Shown: in pieces, positions 1-7,653 of the stretch
How positions within the stretch are numbered: the stretch's first letter is position 1
Layout of the letters: every line of letters begins with the position of its first letter
Notes under the pieces: model-generated
Database searches by the model: none
Told to the model about the DNA's origin: nothing
What the model saw: only the letters and a program-made list of their open reading frames with translations
Position numbers and translations under genes: made by a program
NCBI GenBank assembly: GCA_002435785.1
Contig: DIUC01000036.1
Location: 1 to 47,851 of the forward strand
Direction of reading: 5' to 3'
Length of the DNA: 47,851 nucleotides
Origin: Saprospiraceae bacterium UBA6168
GTDB taxonomy: Bacteria; Bacteroidota; Bacteroidia; Chitinophagales; Saprospiraceae

Positions 1-21
1 TCATAACTTTAGGGCGCACAT

Positions 22-38
22 CAGATTTCGGAAATCTG
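22..38. repeat. short perfect palindrome
   Basis: Eight-base arms (CAGATTTC / GAAATCTG) around a single G. It lies in the first 134 bases, where no gene was found. Function unknown; it could be part of a terminator for a gene to the left of the window. Confidence 0.4.
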
Positions 39-59
39 GTTCGCACAAAACCTATTAAT

Positions 60-99
60 GTGCTGTTTTAAAACCCCTTGACGGGTATTTTGAGGAGGA
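60..99. repeat. relative of the 11.2 kb inverted-repeat arm
   Basis: Shares the order of short words GCTGTTTTAAA, CCCC, TGACGG and TTTTGAG with the arms of the inverted repeat at 11168-11328. This points to a dispersed element family, with only a single arm present here. The rest of 1-134 shows no gene. Confidence 0.4.
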
Positions 100-134
100 A
101 ATGCGGAAAAAGGAAGGATTCAATGCCAAACAGC

Positions 135-1592
135 TCAAGCCAAAATCCCCCGCACCACTTCCCCCGACACATCGGTCAGGCGATAGCGCCGACCTTGGTG
201 CTTGAAGGTCATTTTGGTGTGGTCAAGGCCGAGTTGGTGTAGGATGGTGGCGTGGAAATCGTGGATATGCACGGGGTCTTTTACGATGTTGTAGCCAAAT
301 TCGTCCGTTTCGCCATACTCAAAGCCGGGCTTGATGCCCCCCCCCGCCATCCACACCGAGAAGCTGCGGGGGTGGTGGTCACGGCCATACAATTTGGCGT
401 CCAATGGGCCTTGGCAGTAGTTGGTGCGGCCAAATTCCCCGCCCCATACCACCAGCGTATCGTCCAAAAGGCCCCGTTGCTTGAGGTCGAGTATGAGGGC
501 TGCCGAGGGCTGGTCCACCTGCTTTGCCTGCGTTCCCATTTCGTCCACGAGGTTCGAGTGTTGGTCCCAACCCTGGTGGTATAGCTGGATGAACCGGACG
601 CCTTTCTCCGCCAATTTGCGGGCCAGCAGGCAGTTCGCCGCAAAGCTGCCGGGCGTCACCACGTCGGGGCCGTACATTTTCAGGATATGGTCGGGTTCGC
701 CGTTGATGTCCATCACCTCCGGCACGGAAGTCTGCATCCGGTAGGCCATTTCGTACTGCCGTATTCTCGACACGATTTCGGGGTCGCCGAGCTCGTCGTA
801 GGTCTGGTGGTTCAGTTCCGCCAAGTGGTCGAGGAAGCGGCGGCGGTCGGCTGGTTCCATGCCCTTTGGGTCGTTGAGGTACAGCACGGGGTCTTTTCCG
901 CCCCGCAACAGCACGCCCTGGTGCGCCGAATCGAGGAAGCCTGCCGACCAAAGATGGGCGTATAGTCCCTGCGAATTGCCGCCGCCCCGGCTGGTCAGCA
1001 CCACGAATGCGGGCAGGTTCTCGTTCTCGCTGCCCAACCCGTAACTGAGCCATGCGCCCATGCTCGGCCTGCCGCCCTGTTGGTGTCCCGTTTGGAAAAA
1101 CGTGATGGCCGGGTCGTGGTTGATGGCCTCCGTGAACAGGCTGCGGACGATGCAAATCTCATCGGCTATTTGTCCGGTGAAAGGGAAGAAGTCGCTAATC
1201 CAAGCGCCGTTCTTGCCGTATTGTTTGAAGTCCACCGCCGAGCCTACCAGCGGGAAATTGGTCTGCCCACTGGTCATGGTGGTGAGGCGCTGGCCCATGC
1301 GGATGCTGGCGGGGAGGTCTTCGCCGTGCATGTTGCGTAGCAAGGGCTTGTAGTCAAACGACTCCAACTGCGAGGGCGCACCGCTCTGGAAGAGGTAAAT
1401 CACCCGTTTCGCCTTCGGCGCAAAATGGGGCATCCCGGCCATGCTCCCTTCTTCGTCATTGGTCCCATTGCAGGAAAAAAGGCTGGGCATCAGCAGCGAG
1501 CCGAGCGCCACCGAGCCAATCCCCGTGCTCATGCGGGAGAGGAAGGTGCGGCGGTTGATGTTGAGCTGGGATTCGAGTAGTGGATTCTTCAT
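135..1592 (-). CDS. DUF1501 family protein with twin-arginine signal
   Basis: A 485-residue DUF1501 protein, a sulfatase-fold relative found with cytochrome-like PSCyt1/DUF1549/DUF1553 partners in Planctomycetes and Bacteroidota. The exact reaction of the family is unknown; a role in polysaccharide or sulfated-sugar breakdown outside the cytoplasm is usually suspected. The N-terminus carries NRRTFLSR followed by a hydrophobic stretch, which fits a Tat export signal. The frame stays open for 24 codons upstream to 1664, but that stretch is the translated form of an intergenic AATTTTC phrase repeat. I therefore place the start at the ATG ending at 1592, directly before the Tat signal. Its usual partner is at 2202-4526, with a CBS gene in between. 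Confidence 0.9.
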   Translation of the reverse strand: MKNPLLESQLNINRRTFLSRMSTGIGSVALGSLLMPSLFSCNGTNDEEGSMAGMPHFAPKAKRVIYLFQSGAPSQLESFDYKPLLRNMHGEDLPASIRMGQRLTTMTSGQTNFPLVGSAVDFKQYGKNGAWISDFFPFTGQIADEICIVRSLFTEAINHDPAITFFQTGHQQGGRPSMGAWLSYGLGSENENLPAFVVLTSRGGGNSQGLYAHLWSAGFLDSAHQGVLLRGGKDPVLYLNDPKGMEPADRRRFLDHLAELNHQTYDELGDPEIVSRIRQYEMAYRMQTSVPEVMDINGEPDHILKMYGPDVVTPGSFAANCLLARKLAEKGVRFIQLYHQGWDQHSNLVDEMGTQAKQVDQPSAALILDLKQRGLLDDTLVVWGGEFGRTNYCQGPLDAKLYGRDHHPRSFSVWMAGGGIKPGFEYGETDEFGYNIVKDPVHIHDFHATILHQLGLDHTKMTFKHQGRRYRLTDVSGEVVRGILA

Positions 1593-1610
1593 GTATGCAG
1601 AAAAGAGAAT

Positions 1611-1688
1611 GGAAAATTGAAAATTGAAAATTGAAAATGAGAGCGGGGCAATCTTCATTTTCAATTTTCAATTCTCCATTTTCAATTA
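1611..1688. repeat. AATTGAAA phrase repeat with inverted second half
   Basis: A block built from GAAAATT-type words (about 1611-1639) is followed by the complementary words (about 1655-1687), so the two halves can pair. It fills the gap between the CBS gene and the DUF1501 gene and runs up to the CBS stop codon. Confidence 0.7.
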
Positions 1689-2120
1689 CCGATATATATA
1701 GCTGGTCATGTCCGCAATGATGTCCTTCTGCTGGCCGATATAGGCAAACACCACGTCCCCGATGGAAATGAGGCCAAGCAATTTATCGTTTTCCATCACT
1801 GGCAGGTGTCGCACTTTTTGGGTGGTCATCAATTGCATACAATCTTCGATGGAGTCGTTTGGCGAAACTATATGCAGTCCTGGGTGAGGTGTCATGATTT
1901 CGTGCACAAAGGTGTTTGCACTAAACTTGCCTTGTAGCACCACTTTACGGGCATAGTCCCGCTCGGTGAGTATGCCGACTAACCGCTCCTCCTCCATTAC
2001 CAACAAAGAACCGATATTGTGTTCGCCCATCACCCGGATGGCATCATATACCCGTAAGTTGGGAGATACTATATAGATATAGCTTCCCTTTTTTTCCAAA
2101 ATGTGCTTTACTTTTTTCAT
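1686..2120 (-). CDS. CBS-domain pair protein
   Basis: A 144-residue cytoplasmic protein made almost wholly of two CBS domains (roughly residues 14-70 and 77-137). Tandem CBS domains form a Bateman module that usually binds adenine nucleotides and senses energy state. The motifs GSLLVMEEERLVGILTERD and HLPVMENDKLLGLISIGDV are the typical second-half strands and loops. No catalytic domain is attached, as in many short stand-alone CBS proteins. It sits between the DUF1501 gene and its usual DUF1549/DUF1553 partner and is bordered on both sides by phrase repeats. What it regulates cannot be told from sequence. Confidence 0.9.
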   Translation of the reverse strand: MKKVKHILEKKGSYIYIVSPNLRVYDAIRVMGEHNIGSLLVMEEERLVGILTERDYARKVVLQGKFSANTFVHEIMTPHPGLHIVSPNDSIEDCMQLMTTQKVRHLPVMENDKLLGLISIGDVVFAYIGQQKDIIADMTSYIYR

Positions 2121-2142
2121 GCTAATGTTATTTAAGTTTAAA

Positions 2143-2177
2143 GGTCATTGGTCATTGGTCATTGGTCATTGGTCATT
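2143..2177. repeat. five perfect tandem copies of GGTCATT
   Basis: Five head-to-tail 7-bp units, followed by a degenerate sixth. The same word family recurs at about 18022-18076. It fills most of the gap between the CBS gene and the DUF1549/DUF1553 gene. Confidence 0.85.
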
Positions 2178-2201
2178 GGGGGTCACTCCAAACCACATTA
2201 A

Positions 2202-4526
2202 TCAATTGCAAATCACCTCGTCCATATTAAACACCAGCGCCACCGTCTCCATTAGCGCAGCGGCCTCTGCTGGGTCAATGGTCTTGTCGGGCGGGCTGTC
2301 CCCGACCCGGAGCAATTGCCCGGCAATGTCCAAGTTGCTGGCCAGCGCCGTTTTTCTCACTTCGTAATGCTTTTTCAGCACCGCCAACTCCCCATCGGAA
2401 GGCTGCCGGGCGGCTGCTTGCCGGAAGGCTGCTATCAGCTTTTCGTTGAAGGGCAACGCCTTGTTTTTCAGCAATTTCTCAGCCAGCACCCTCGATGCTT
2501 CGAGCATGAGCGGGTCGTTCATCAGGTTCAGGGCTTGCAGCGGCGTGTTGGTTCGTTGGCGCTTCACGGCGCACACGTCCCGGTAGCTCGCATCAAAAGT
2601 GGTGAGGAACGGGTGGGGCAGCGTCCGCTTGAAGATGGTGTACATCGTGCGGCGGTAGAGCTTTCCGTCCTTGTCTTGCACGTACCTTGTCAGGGTGCCT
2701 CGACCATCCCCGGCATTGGTTTCCTCCCACAGTCCAGCGGGCTGGTAGGGGCGCACGGGTGGCCCGCCGATGGTTGGGTTGAGCAGTCCGCTGCTGGCGA
2801 GCCAGGTGTCCCGAATCATCTCCGGTGTCATGCGGAAGCGGGGGCCATGGCTCACGAGGCGGTTTTCTGGGTCAACTTCCAGCTTGGCGGGCGTCGTCTC
2901 GGCGGATTGCCGATAGGTGGCAGAGGTCACGATTTTTTTCACCAAACGCTTCACGTCCCAGCCGCTATCCCGGAAGTCAACGGCCAGCCAGTCGAGCAGT
3001 TCAGGATGGGAGGGCAGCTCGCCTTGGCTGCCGAAGTTTTCGCTGCTCTTCACCAACCCAAGCCCAAAAAACTGCTGCCAAATCCGGTTGACGGCCACCC
3101 TCGCCGCCAACGGGTTTTTTTCATCAAAAGTCCATTTCGCAAGGCCGAGGCGGTTCTTTGGCAGGTCGTCGGGGAAAGTAAGCACGGCCTTTGGGGTGCC
3201 GAAAGTCACTTCTTGGTCGGGGTGGTCGTACTGGCCCCGTTTCAGCGTGAAGGTTTTGCGGAGCGTATCCGATTCCTGCATCACCATGCTCACGACGGTA
3301 TCTGCCTCGGCATAATTGATGAAGTGGAGGATGCCGTTGAGCTCCTCTTTGGTCGGCGCCAATATCGGCAGCTCCGCAGTGCTGAGGGTGCTCACGTCGC
3401 CGTAGAATCCCTGCTCGGTATTTTGGTTGAAAAAGGCATAAGCACTGAAATATTCCGCTTGCGAAATCGGGTCGTACTTGTGGTCATGGCATTTGGCGCA
3501 CTCGAAGGTGAGGCCGAGGAAAGCCATGCCATACAGGTTCGTCTTGTCAGCGATGTACTCCGTGCGGTACTCCTCCTCGATGACGCCGCCCTCCTGCGTG
3601 ATTTTGTGGTTGCGACAAAAGCCCGTAGCGAGTATTTGTTCCTTGTTGGCCTCCGGCAAAAGGTCGCCCGCCAATTGCCAGGTCACGAACTGGTCGTAGG
3701 GCATGTTCTGGTTAAAGGCATGGATGACCCAATCCCGCCACGGCCATTGGGAGCGGTAACTGTCGTCTTGGTAGCCGTGCGAGTCGGCGTAGCGGGCCAG
3801 GTCGAGCCATGCGACGGCTTGGTGCTCGCCGTAGGTGGGCATGGCCAGCAGGGTGTCCACCATTTTTTCAAAGGCATCGGGCGAGGGGTCGGCCATGAAC
3901 CGGTCGAGCAGGGCGGGGGTCGGCGGCAGCCCCGTCAGGTCGTAGCTGGCACGGCGGAGCAGGCGCTCCCGGTCGGCTTCTTTGTTGGGCTTTAGTCCCT
4001 CGTTTTCAAGGCGTTGGAGGATGAACAGGTCAAGCTCGTTTTTTGCCCAATCCTTGTTTTTTACCTTGGGTAAAACGGGCTTTGTGGGAGGGATGAACGC
4101 CCAGTGCTGCTTGTACTTTGCCCCCTGCTCAATCCATTTTTTTATCAATGCCTTTTCAAAATCCGACAGCATTAGGTTGCTCTCCGGGGTAGGCATCACC
4201 TCCTCTGGGTCGGTGGACGTGATGCGGCGGTACAGCTCGCTCTGTTCCGGCTTGCCGGGCACGATGACGTGGCGGGTGGAGTCATCCTTGAGTGTTTTGA
4301 AAAAACCGGCTTCCGTGTCCAAGCCCAATTCCGACTCTTGTTTGGCCTTGTCAGGCCCGTGGCACTTGAAGCAGCGGTCGGAGATGATGGGCTTGATATG
4401 GTAGTTGAAGTCCACCACGTCGGGGAGGTCAGCGGTTTTTGCTTTGCTGAAAAAAGCGGGGAGCAACAGCACGGACACCAAGATTGTCCCGCTTATGCCT
4501 ATCAAAAATTTCGTGGATGACTTCAT
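2202..4526 (-). CDS. PSCyt1-DUF1549-DUF1553 protein
   Basis: A 774-residue exported protein: N-terminal hydrophobic segment (about residues 8-26), a Planctomycete-type cytochrome c domain with heme motif CFKCH at residues 52-56, then DUF1549, which carries a second CxxCH (CAKCH, about residue 342), and a C-terminal DUF1553. Such proteins occur next to DUF1501 proteins and are thought to work together outside the cytoplasm. The reaction is unproven. The spacer between DUF1549 and DUF1553 is short, so this is a compact version of a family that often exceeds 900 residues. The start ATG at 4526 directly precedes the lysine-rich N-terminus of the signal. Confidence 0.9.
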   Translation of the reverse strand: MKSSTKFLIGISGTILVSVLLLPAFFSKAKTADLPDVVDFNYHIKPIISDRCFKCHGPDKAKQESELGLDTEAGFFKTLKDDSTRHVIVPGKPEQSELYRRITSTDPEEVMPTPESNLMLSDFEKALIKKWIEQGAKYKQHWAFIPPTKPVLPKVKNKDWAKNELDLFILQRLENEGLKPNKEADRERLLRRASYDLTGLPPTPALLDRFMADPSPDAFEKMVDTLLAMPTYGEHQAVAWLDLARYADSHGYQDDSYRSQWPWRDWVIHAFNQNMPYDQFVTWQLAGDLLPEANKEQILATGFCRNHKITQEGGVIEEEYRTEYIADKTNLYGMAFLGLTFECAKCHDHKYDPISQAEYFSAYAFFNQNTEQGFYGDVSTLSTAELPILAPTKEELNGILHFINYAEADTVVSMVMQESDTLRKTFTLKRGQYDHPDQEVTFGTPKAVLTFPDDLPKNRLGLAKWTFDEKNPLAARVAVNRIWQQFFGLGLVKSSENFGSQGELPSHPELLDWLAVDFRDSGWDVKRLVKKIVTSATYRQSAETTPAKLEVDPENRLVSHGPRFRMTPEMIRDTWLASSGLLNPTIGGPPVRPYQPAGLWEETNAGDGRGTLTRYVQDKDGKLYRRTMYTIFKRTLPHPFLTTFDASYRDVCAVKRQRTNTPLQALNLMNDPLMLEASRVLAEKLLKNKALPFNEKLIAAFRQAAARQPSDGELAVLKKHYEVRKTALASNLDIAGQLLRVGDSPPDKTIDPAEAAALMETVALVFNMDEVICN

Positions 4527-4721
4527 AAAAGGTGCAAATAGACGGTGTTTCTGGGGTCTAAGGTAGGGATTATTTCTAAGTTGAAAAGTTTGGAGGAAAC
4601 CATTTTGCAGCCGCTGCGAATTTTTTAAATTGTGCTTGTTTGGCGGATGCCCCTATTTTTTGAGGGGCTTGTCGGCTTGATTTGAATAAATTTTCCAACA
4701 CACCCCCTATTTTTTTAGCAG

Positions 4722-4740
4722 AATGTTTTTAAAAAACATT
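4722..4740. promoter_or_regulatory. perfect palindrome in the glnN promoter region
   Basis: Arms AATGTTTTT and AAAAACATT around a single A. It lies 8 bases upstream of the -7-like element at 4749-4756, about where the -33 region would be. The placement fits an operator for a nitrogen-responsive dimeric regulator, but no such regulator was identified. The remainder of 4527-4796 is AT-rich with no gene. Confidence 0.45.
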
Positions 4741-4748
4741 TTTGCCGC

Positions 4749-4756
4749 TACTTTTG
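4749..4756 (+). promoter_or_regulatory. candidate -7 element of the glutamine synthetase gene
   Basis: TACTTTTG matches the Bacteroidota -7 consensus TAnnTTTG and lies 40 bases upstream of the glnN start codon. No good TTG is seen at the expected -33 spacing, so the site could depend on an activator. Confidence 0.5.
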
Positions 4757-4796
4757 CCCCGATTTTCAAACCAATCAAAAAAAAGAAATCAAAATC

Positions 4797-6986
4797 ATGG
4801 CAACTATCCGTTTTCAAGCAATTCGTGAAACCCTGAACCGAAGGCCCGTTGTGGTCGTCGAGCCAGGCGTGCGCAGGTCGGAGCTTTACGCTACCAATGT
4901 GTTCACGACCAGCACCGCCAAGCACTTCATGCCCAAGGAGGCATACAATGCCGTCCTCAGCGCCATCACGCATGGCCAGAAGATTGACCGCAAGATTGCC
5001 GACCAAGTGGCTTCCGGCATGAAATCATGGGCGATGGGTAAAGGTGCCACCCACTACACGCATTGGTTTCAGCCGCTCACAGGCGCTACTGCCGAGAAGC
5101 ACGATGCTTTCTTTGAGCCGGTGGGCGACGGTACGGCCATTGACAAGTTCGACGGCGGACAGTTGGTGCAGCAGGAGCCGGACGCTTCCAGCTTCCCCAA
5201 CGGTGGCATCCGAAACACCTTCGAGGCGAGGGGCTACACTGCTTGGGACCCCACCAGCCCCGCTTTCGTGATGGGCACCACGCTTTGCATCCCGACCGTT
5301 TTCGTAAGCTATACTGGCGAGGCACTCGACCACAAGACGCCGCTGCTGCGGGCGCTCCAGTCCATTGACCACGCAGCCACGGAGGTGGCCCGGTATTTTG
5401 ACAAGAACGTAAACAAGGTCATCTGCACCCTTGGCTGGGAGCAGGAATACTTCCTGATTGACTCGGCTTTGGCGGCTTCCCGCCCCGATTTGGCGCTGGC
5501 GGGCCGTATGCTCCTCGGCCACGGCGCTGCCAAGGGCCAGCAGTTGGAAGACCACTATTTCGGCTCCATTCCTGAAAGGGCATTGGCTTATATGCGGGAG
5601 CTGGAAATCGAGTGCATTGCCCTCGGCATCCCGGTTAAGACCCGCCACAACGAGGTAGCGCCAAACCAGTTCGAGTTGGCACCCATCTTCGAGGAGGCCA
5701 ACCTCGCAGTTGACCACAACTCGCTGCTGATGGACGTGATGAGCAAAGTGGGCGCCCGCCACAACTTCAAGGTGTTGCTCCACGAGAAGCCCTTCGCTGG
5801 CATTAACGGCTCTGGCAAGCACAACAACTGGAGCATGAGCACCGACACGGGCGTTAACTTGCTCTCTCCAGGCAAAACCCCCAAGAACAACCTCCAATTC
5901 CTGACCTTTTTCATCAATACCATCAAGGCGGTGCACGATTATGCTGACCTGCTGCGGGCCAGCATAGCCAGTGCCAACAACGACCACCGATTGGGGGCCA
6001 ACGAAGCTCCCCCCGCCATCATCTCCGTGTTCCTTGGCCAGCAGTTGTCGGCGGTTTTGGATGAACTGGAGCGGGTGAGCGACGGCAGCCTTTCGCCAGA
6101 AGAAAAGACCGAGCTGAAGCTGAACGTGGTGGGCAAGATTCCAGAAATCCTCTTGGACAACACCGACCGCAACCGCACCTCGCCGTTCGCTTTTACAGGC
6201 AACAAGTTCGAGTTCCGGGCGGTGGGCTCCTCTGCCAACTGTGCCAAGCCGATGACAGTGCTGAACACCATCGTTTCACAGCAGCTACGGGAGTTCAAGG
6301 TGGAAGTTGACGACCTCGTTGAGAACAAGAAAATGAAGAAGGACGACGCCATTTTCAATGTGCTAAGGGAGTACATCAAGGCTTCCAAGAAAATCCGGTT
6401 CGAGGGCGACGGCTACTCGGACGACTGGGTGAAAGAGGCCGAAAAGCGGGGCCTCAGCAACTTCACGACCACGCCCGAAGCCCTGAAATCGCAGGTGTCC
6501 GAGCAGGCCGTCAAGCTATTCGGCGACCACGGGGTGATGAACCAAGTGGAAATCGAGGCCCGCTACGAAATCGAGCTGGAAGAGTACATCAAGAAGGTGC
6601 AAATCGAGGGCCGCATCCTCGGCGACATCGCTACCAACCACGTCATCCCGACGGCCATTGCCTACCAGAACACGTTGATTGAAAACGTGAAGGGCTTGAA
6701 GGACATCTTTGAAAAGGATTTCAAGGAATATGCCAGCGAGCAACTTGACTTGATAAAGGACATCTCCGGCCATATCGGCGCCATTAAATCCAACGTGGAT
6801 GCGATGATTGAGGAGCGCAAAAAGGCCAACAAGATTGACCATGCGGACAAACGGGCCGATGCCTATTGCAACAAGGTGAAGCCCTACTTCGATACCATCC
6901 GTTACCACTGCGACAAGCTGGAACTGATGGTGGACGACGAACTCTGGCCACTGACGAAGTACCGGGAGTTGTTGTTTACGAAGTGA
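4797..6986 (+). CDS. glnN: glutamine synthetase type III
   Basis: A 729-residue GSIII, which joins ammonia to glutamate using ATP in the cytoplasm. The length fits this class (about 700-730 residues) and rules out GSI (about 470). Recognisable pieces are GATHYTHWFQPLTG near residue 82 (typical of GSIII), the metal-site strand GWEQEYF near 212, the ATP/ammonium loop GINGSGKHNNWS near 334, and NRTSPFAFTGNKFEFR near 458. The C-terminal 200 residues are helical and charged, as in the family. It stands alone, with a palindrome and a -7-like element upstream and a strong hairpin terminator downstream. Confidence 0.97.
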   Translation: MATIRFQAIRETLNRRPVVVVEPGVRRSELYATNVFTTSTAKHFMPKEAYNAVLSAITHGQKIDRKIADQVASGMKSWAMGKGATHYTHWFQPLTGATAEKHDAFFEPVGDGTAIDKFDGGQLVQQEPDASSFPNGGIRNTFEARGYTAWDPTSPAFVMGTTLCIPTVFVSYTGEALDHKTPLLRALQSIDHAATEVARYFDKNVNKVICTLGWEQEYFLIDSALAASRPDLALAGRMLLGHGAAKGQQLEDHYFGSIPERALAYMRELEIECIALGIPVKTRHNEVAPNQFELAPIFEEANLAVDHNSLLMDVMSKVGARHNFKVLLHEKPFAGINGSGKHNNWSMSTDTGVNLLSPGKTPKNNLQFLTFFINTIKAVHDYADLLRASIASANNDHRLGANEAPPAIISVFLGQQLSAVLDELERVSDGSLSPEEKTELKLNVVGKIPEILLDNTDRNRTSPFAFTGNKFEFRAVGSSANCAKPMTVLNTIVSQQLREFKVEVDDLVENKKMKKDDAIFNVLREYIKASKKIRFEGDGYSDDWVKEAEKRGLSNFTTTPEALKSQVSEQAVKLFGDHGVMNQVEIEARYEIELEEYIKKVQIEGRILGDIATNHVIPTAIAYQNTLIENVKGLKDIFEKDFKEYASEQLDLIKDISGHIGAIKSNVDAMIEERKKANKIDHADKRADAYCNKVKPYFDTIRYHCDKLELMVDDELWPLTKYRELLFTK

Positions 6987-7005
6987 TGGTCAATTGATTA
7001 GAAAT

Positions 7006-7040
7006 AAAAAGGCCGGGCAGGGATGCTCGGCCTTTTTTTT
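7006..7040 (+). terminator. rho-independent terminator after glnN
   Basis: A GC-rich stem (AAAAAGGCCG / CGGCCTTTTT) with a 12-base loop and a run of eight T. It lies between the glnN stop and the convergent antitoxin gene, so it may end transcription from both sides. Confidence 0.85.
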
Positions 7041-7057
7041 GTTGCGGCGGTAGTGTT

Positions 7058-7288
7058 TTACATCGAAACCATCTCCAACTGCGTCTTCTGCTTACGTGCC
7101 CGGTCGGTGATAGCTTCCAATTGAATCGAAACGGGATTGTCAATCCAATCCTCACCGCATTGTGTACAGACAAAGGCAGGAACATTGCGTACCACTACGA
7201 CACCAGTTTTTAGGTCAGCCGTGAAAGTTGTGGTGCCTTTCTCCACTTTACCGCCGCAGATTGGGCATTTTGATGGGATATGGTTCAT
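7058..7288 (-). CDS. YgiT-type zinc-finger protein, MqsA-like antitoxin
   Basis: A 76-residue protein with two CxxC pairs, CPICGG near residue 8 and CTQCGE near residue 41, which form the zinc site of the YgiT/MqsA N-terminal domain. The C-terminal DNA-binding HTH of full MqsA is absent, as in many short YgiT-type antitoxins. It overlaps the upstream DUF4258 gene by 4 bases (ATGA), so translation is probably coupled. The toxin-first order with the zinc protein second is common for DUF4258/YgiT pairs. The antitoxin role is inferred from family and context. Confidence 0.85.
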   Translation of the reverse strand: MNHIPSKCPICGGKVEKGTTTFTADLKTGVVVVRNVPAFVCTQCGEDWIDNPVSIQLEAITDRARKQKTQLEMVSM

Positions 7289-7608
7289 TTTCTCCTAGTT
7301 TTTAAATTATCCTCAAAAATGTTCAGGTCAGGCTCGTAAGTCGTAATCACAAAAACAAGTCCTTCATCATTGTCAAAAGAAGTTACAACATGGATTGGCC
7401 TTGAATCAGGAAACCCCAGCAGCAGCACACTTGGAAACGGTTTGTCGTGGCCATAAGTTTGTACGACCTCACCAAACTGCATGACTGCCAAGACTTCATA
7501 ACGGGAAATACCTCTACTTATCATTTTCTCAAGCACATGCTTTCGCCAAACGATGTTGCCTCCAGTGAGTGCTGCTTTGAAAAAGATTTCATCGAAAGGT
7601 AATTCCAT
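7285..7608 (-). CDS. DUF4258 protein, putative toxin of a TA pair
   Basis: A 107-residue DUF4258 protein. This family has a small alpha/beta fold related to RelE-like and MqsR-like ribonuclease toxins and is often paired with a YgiT antitoxin. Visible features are the N-terminal helix with HVLEKMISRGISRYEVL, a central strand GEVVQTYGHDKPFPSVLLLG, and a C-terminal strand GLVFVITTYEP that resembles the ending of RelE-superfamily folds. Activity is not shown by sequence. A -7-like element lies only four bases upstream of the start codon. Confidence 0.8.
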   Translation of the reverse strand: MELPFDEIFFKAALTGGNIVWRKHVLEKMISRGISRYEVLAVMQFGEVVQTYGHDKPFPSVLLLGFPDSRPIHVVTSFDNDEGLVFVITTYEPDLNIFEDNLKTRRK

Positions 7609-7612
7609 CGGG

Positions 7613-7620
7613 CAAAGATA
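7613..7620 (-). promoter_or_regulatory. candidate -7 element abutting the DUF4258 start codon
   Basis: On the minus strand TATCTTTG matches TAnnTTTG and ends four bases before the ATG at 7608. If it works, transcription would start near the start codon and give a leaderless or near-leaderless mRNA. Confidence 0.4.
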
Positions 7621-7653
7621 TGGATTGAACGTTGTTATTGAAATAGCGGGAAA

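Noticed and set aside
2316..3995. 559-codon open frame on the plus strand opposite the DUF1549/DUF1553 gene
   Set aside because: It is the antisense of a GC-rich, well-recognised gene; its translation has no family-like pattern.
5025..5987. 320-codon open frame opposite glnN
   Set aside because: Antisense shadow of a clearly identified glutamine synthetase.
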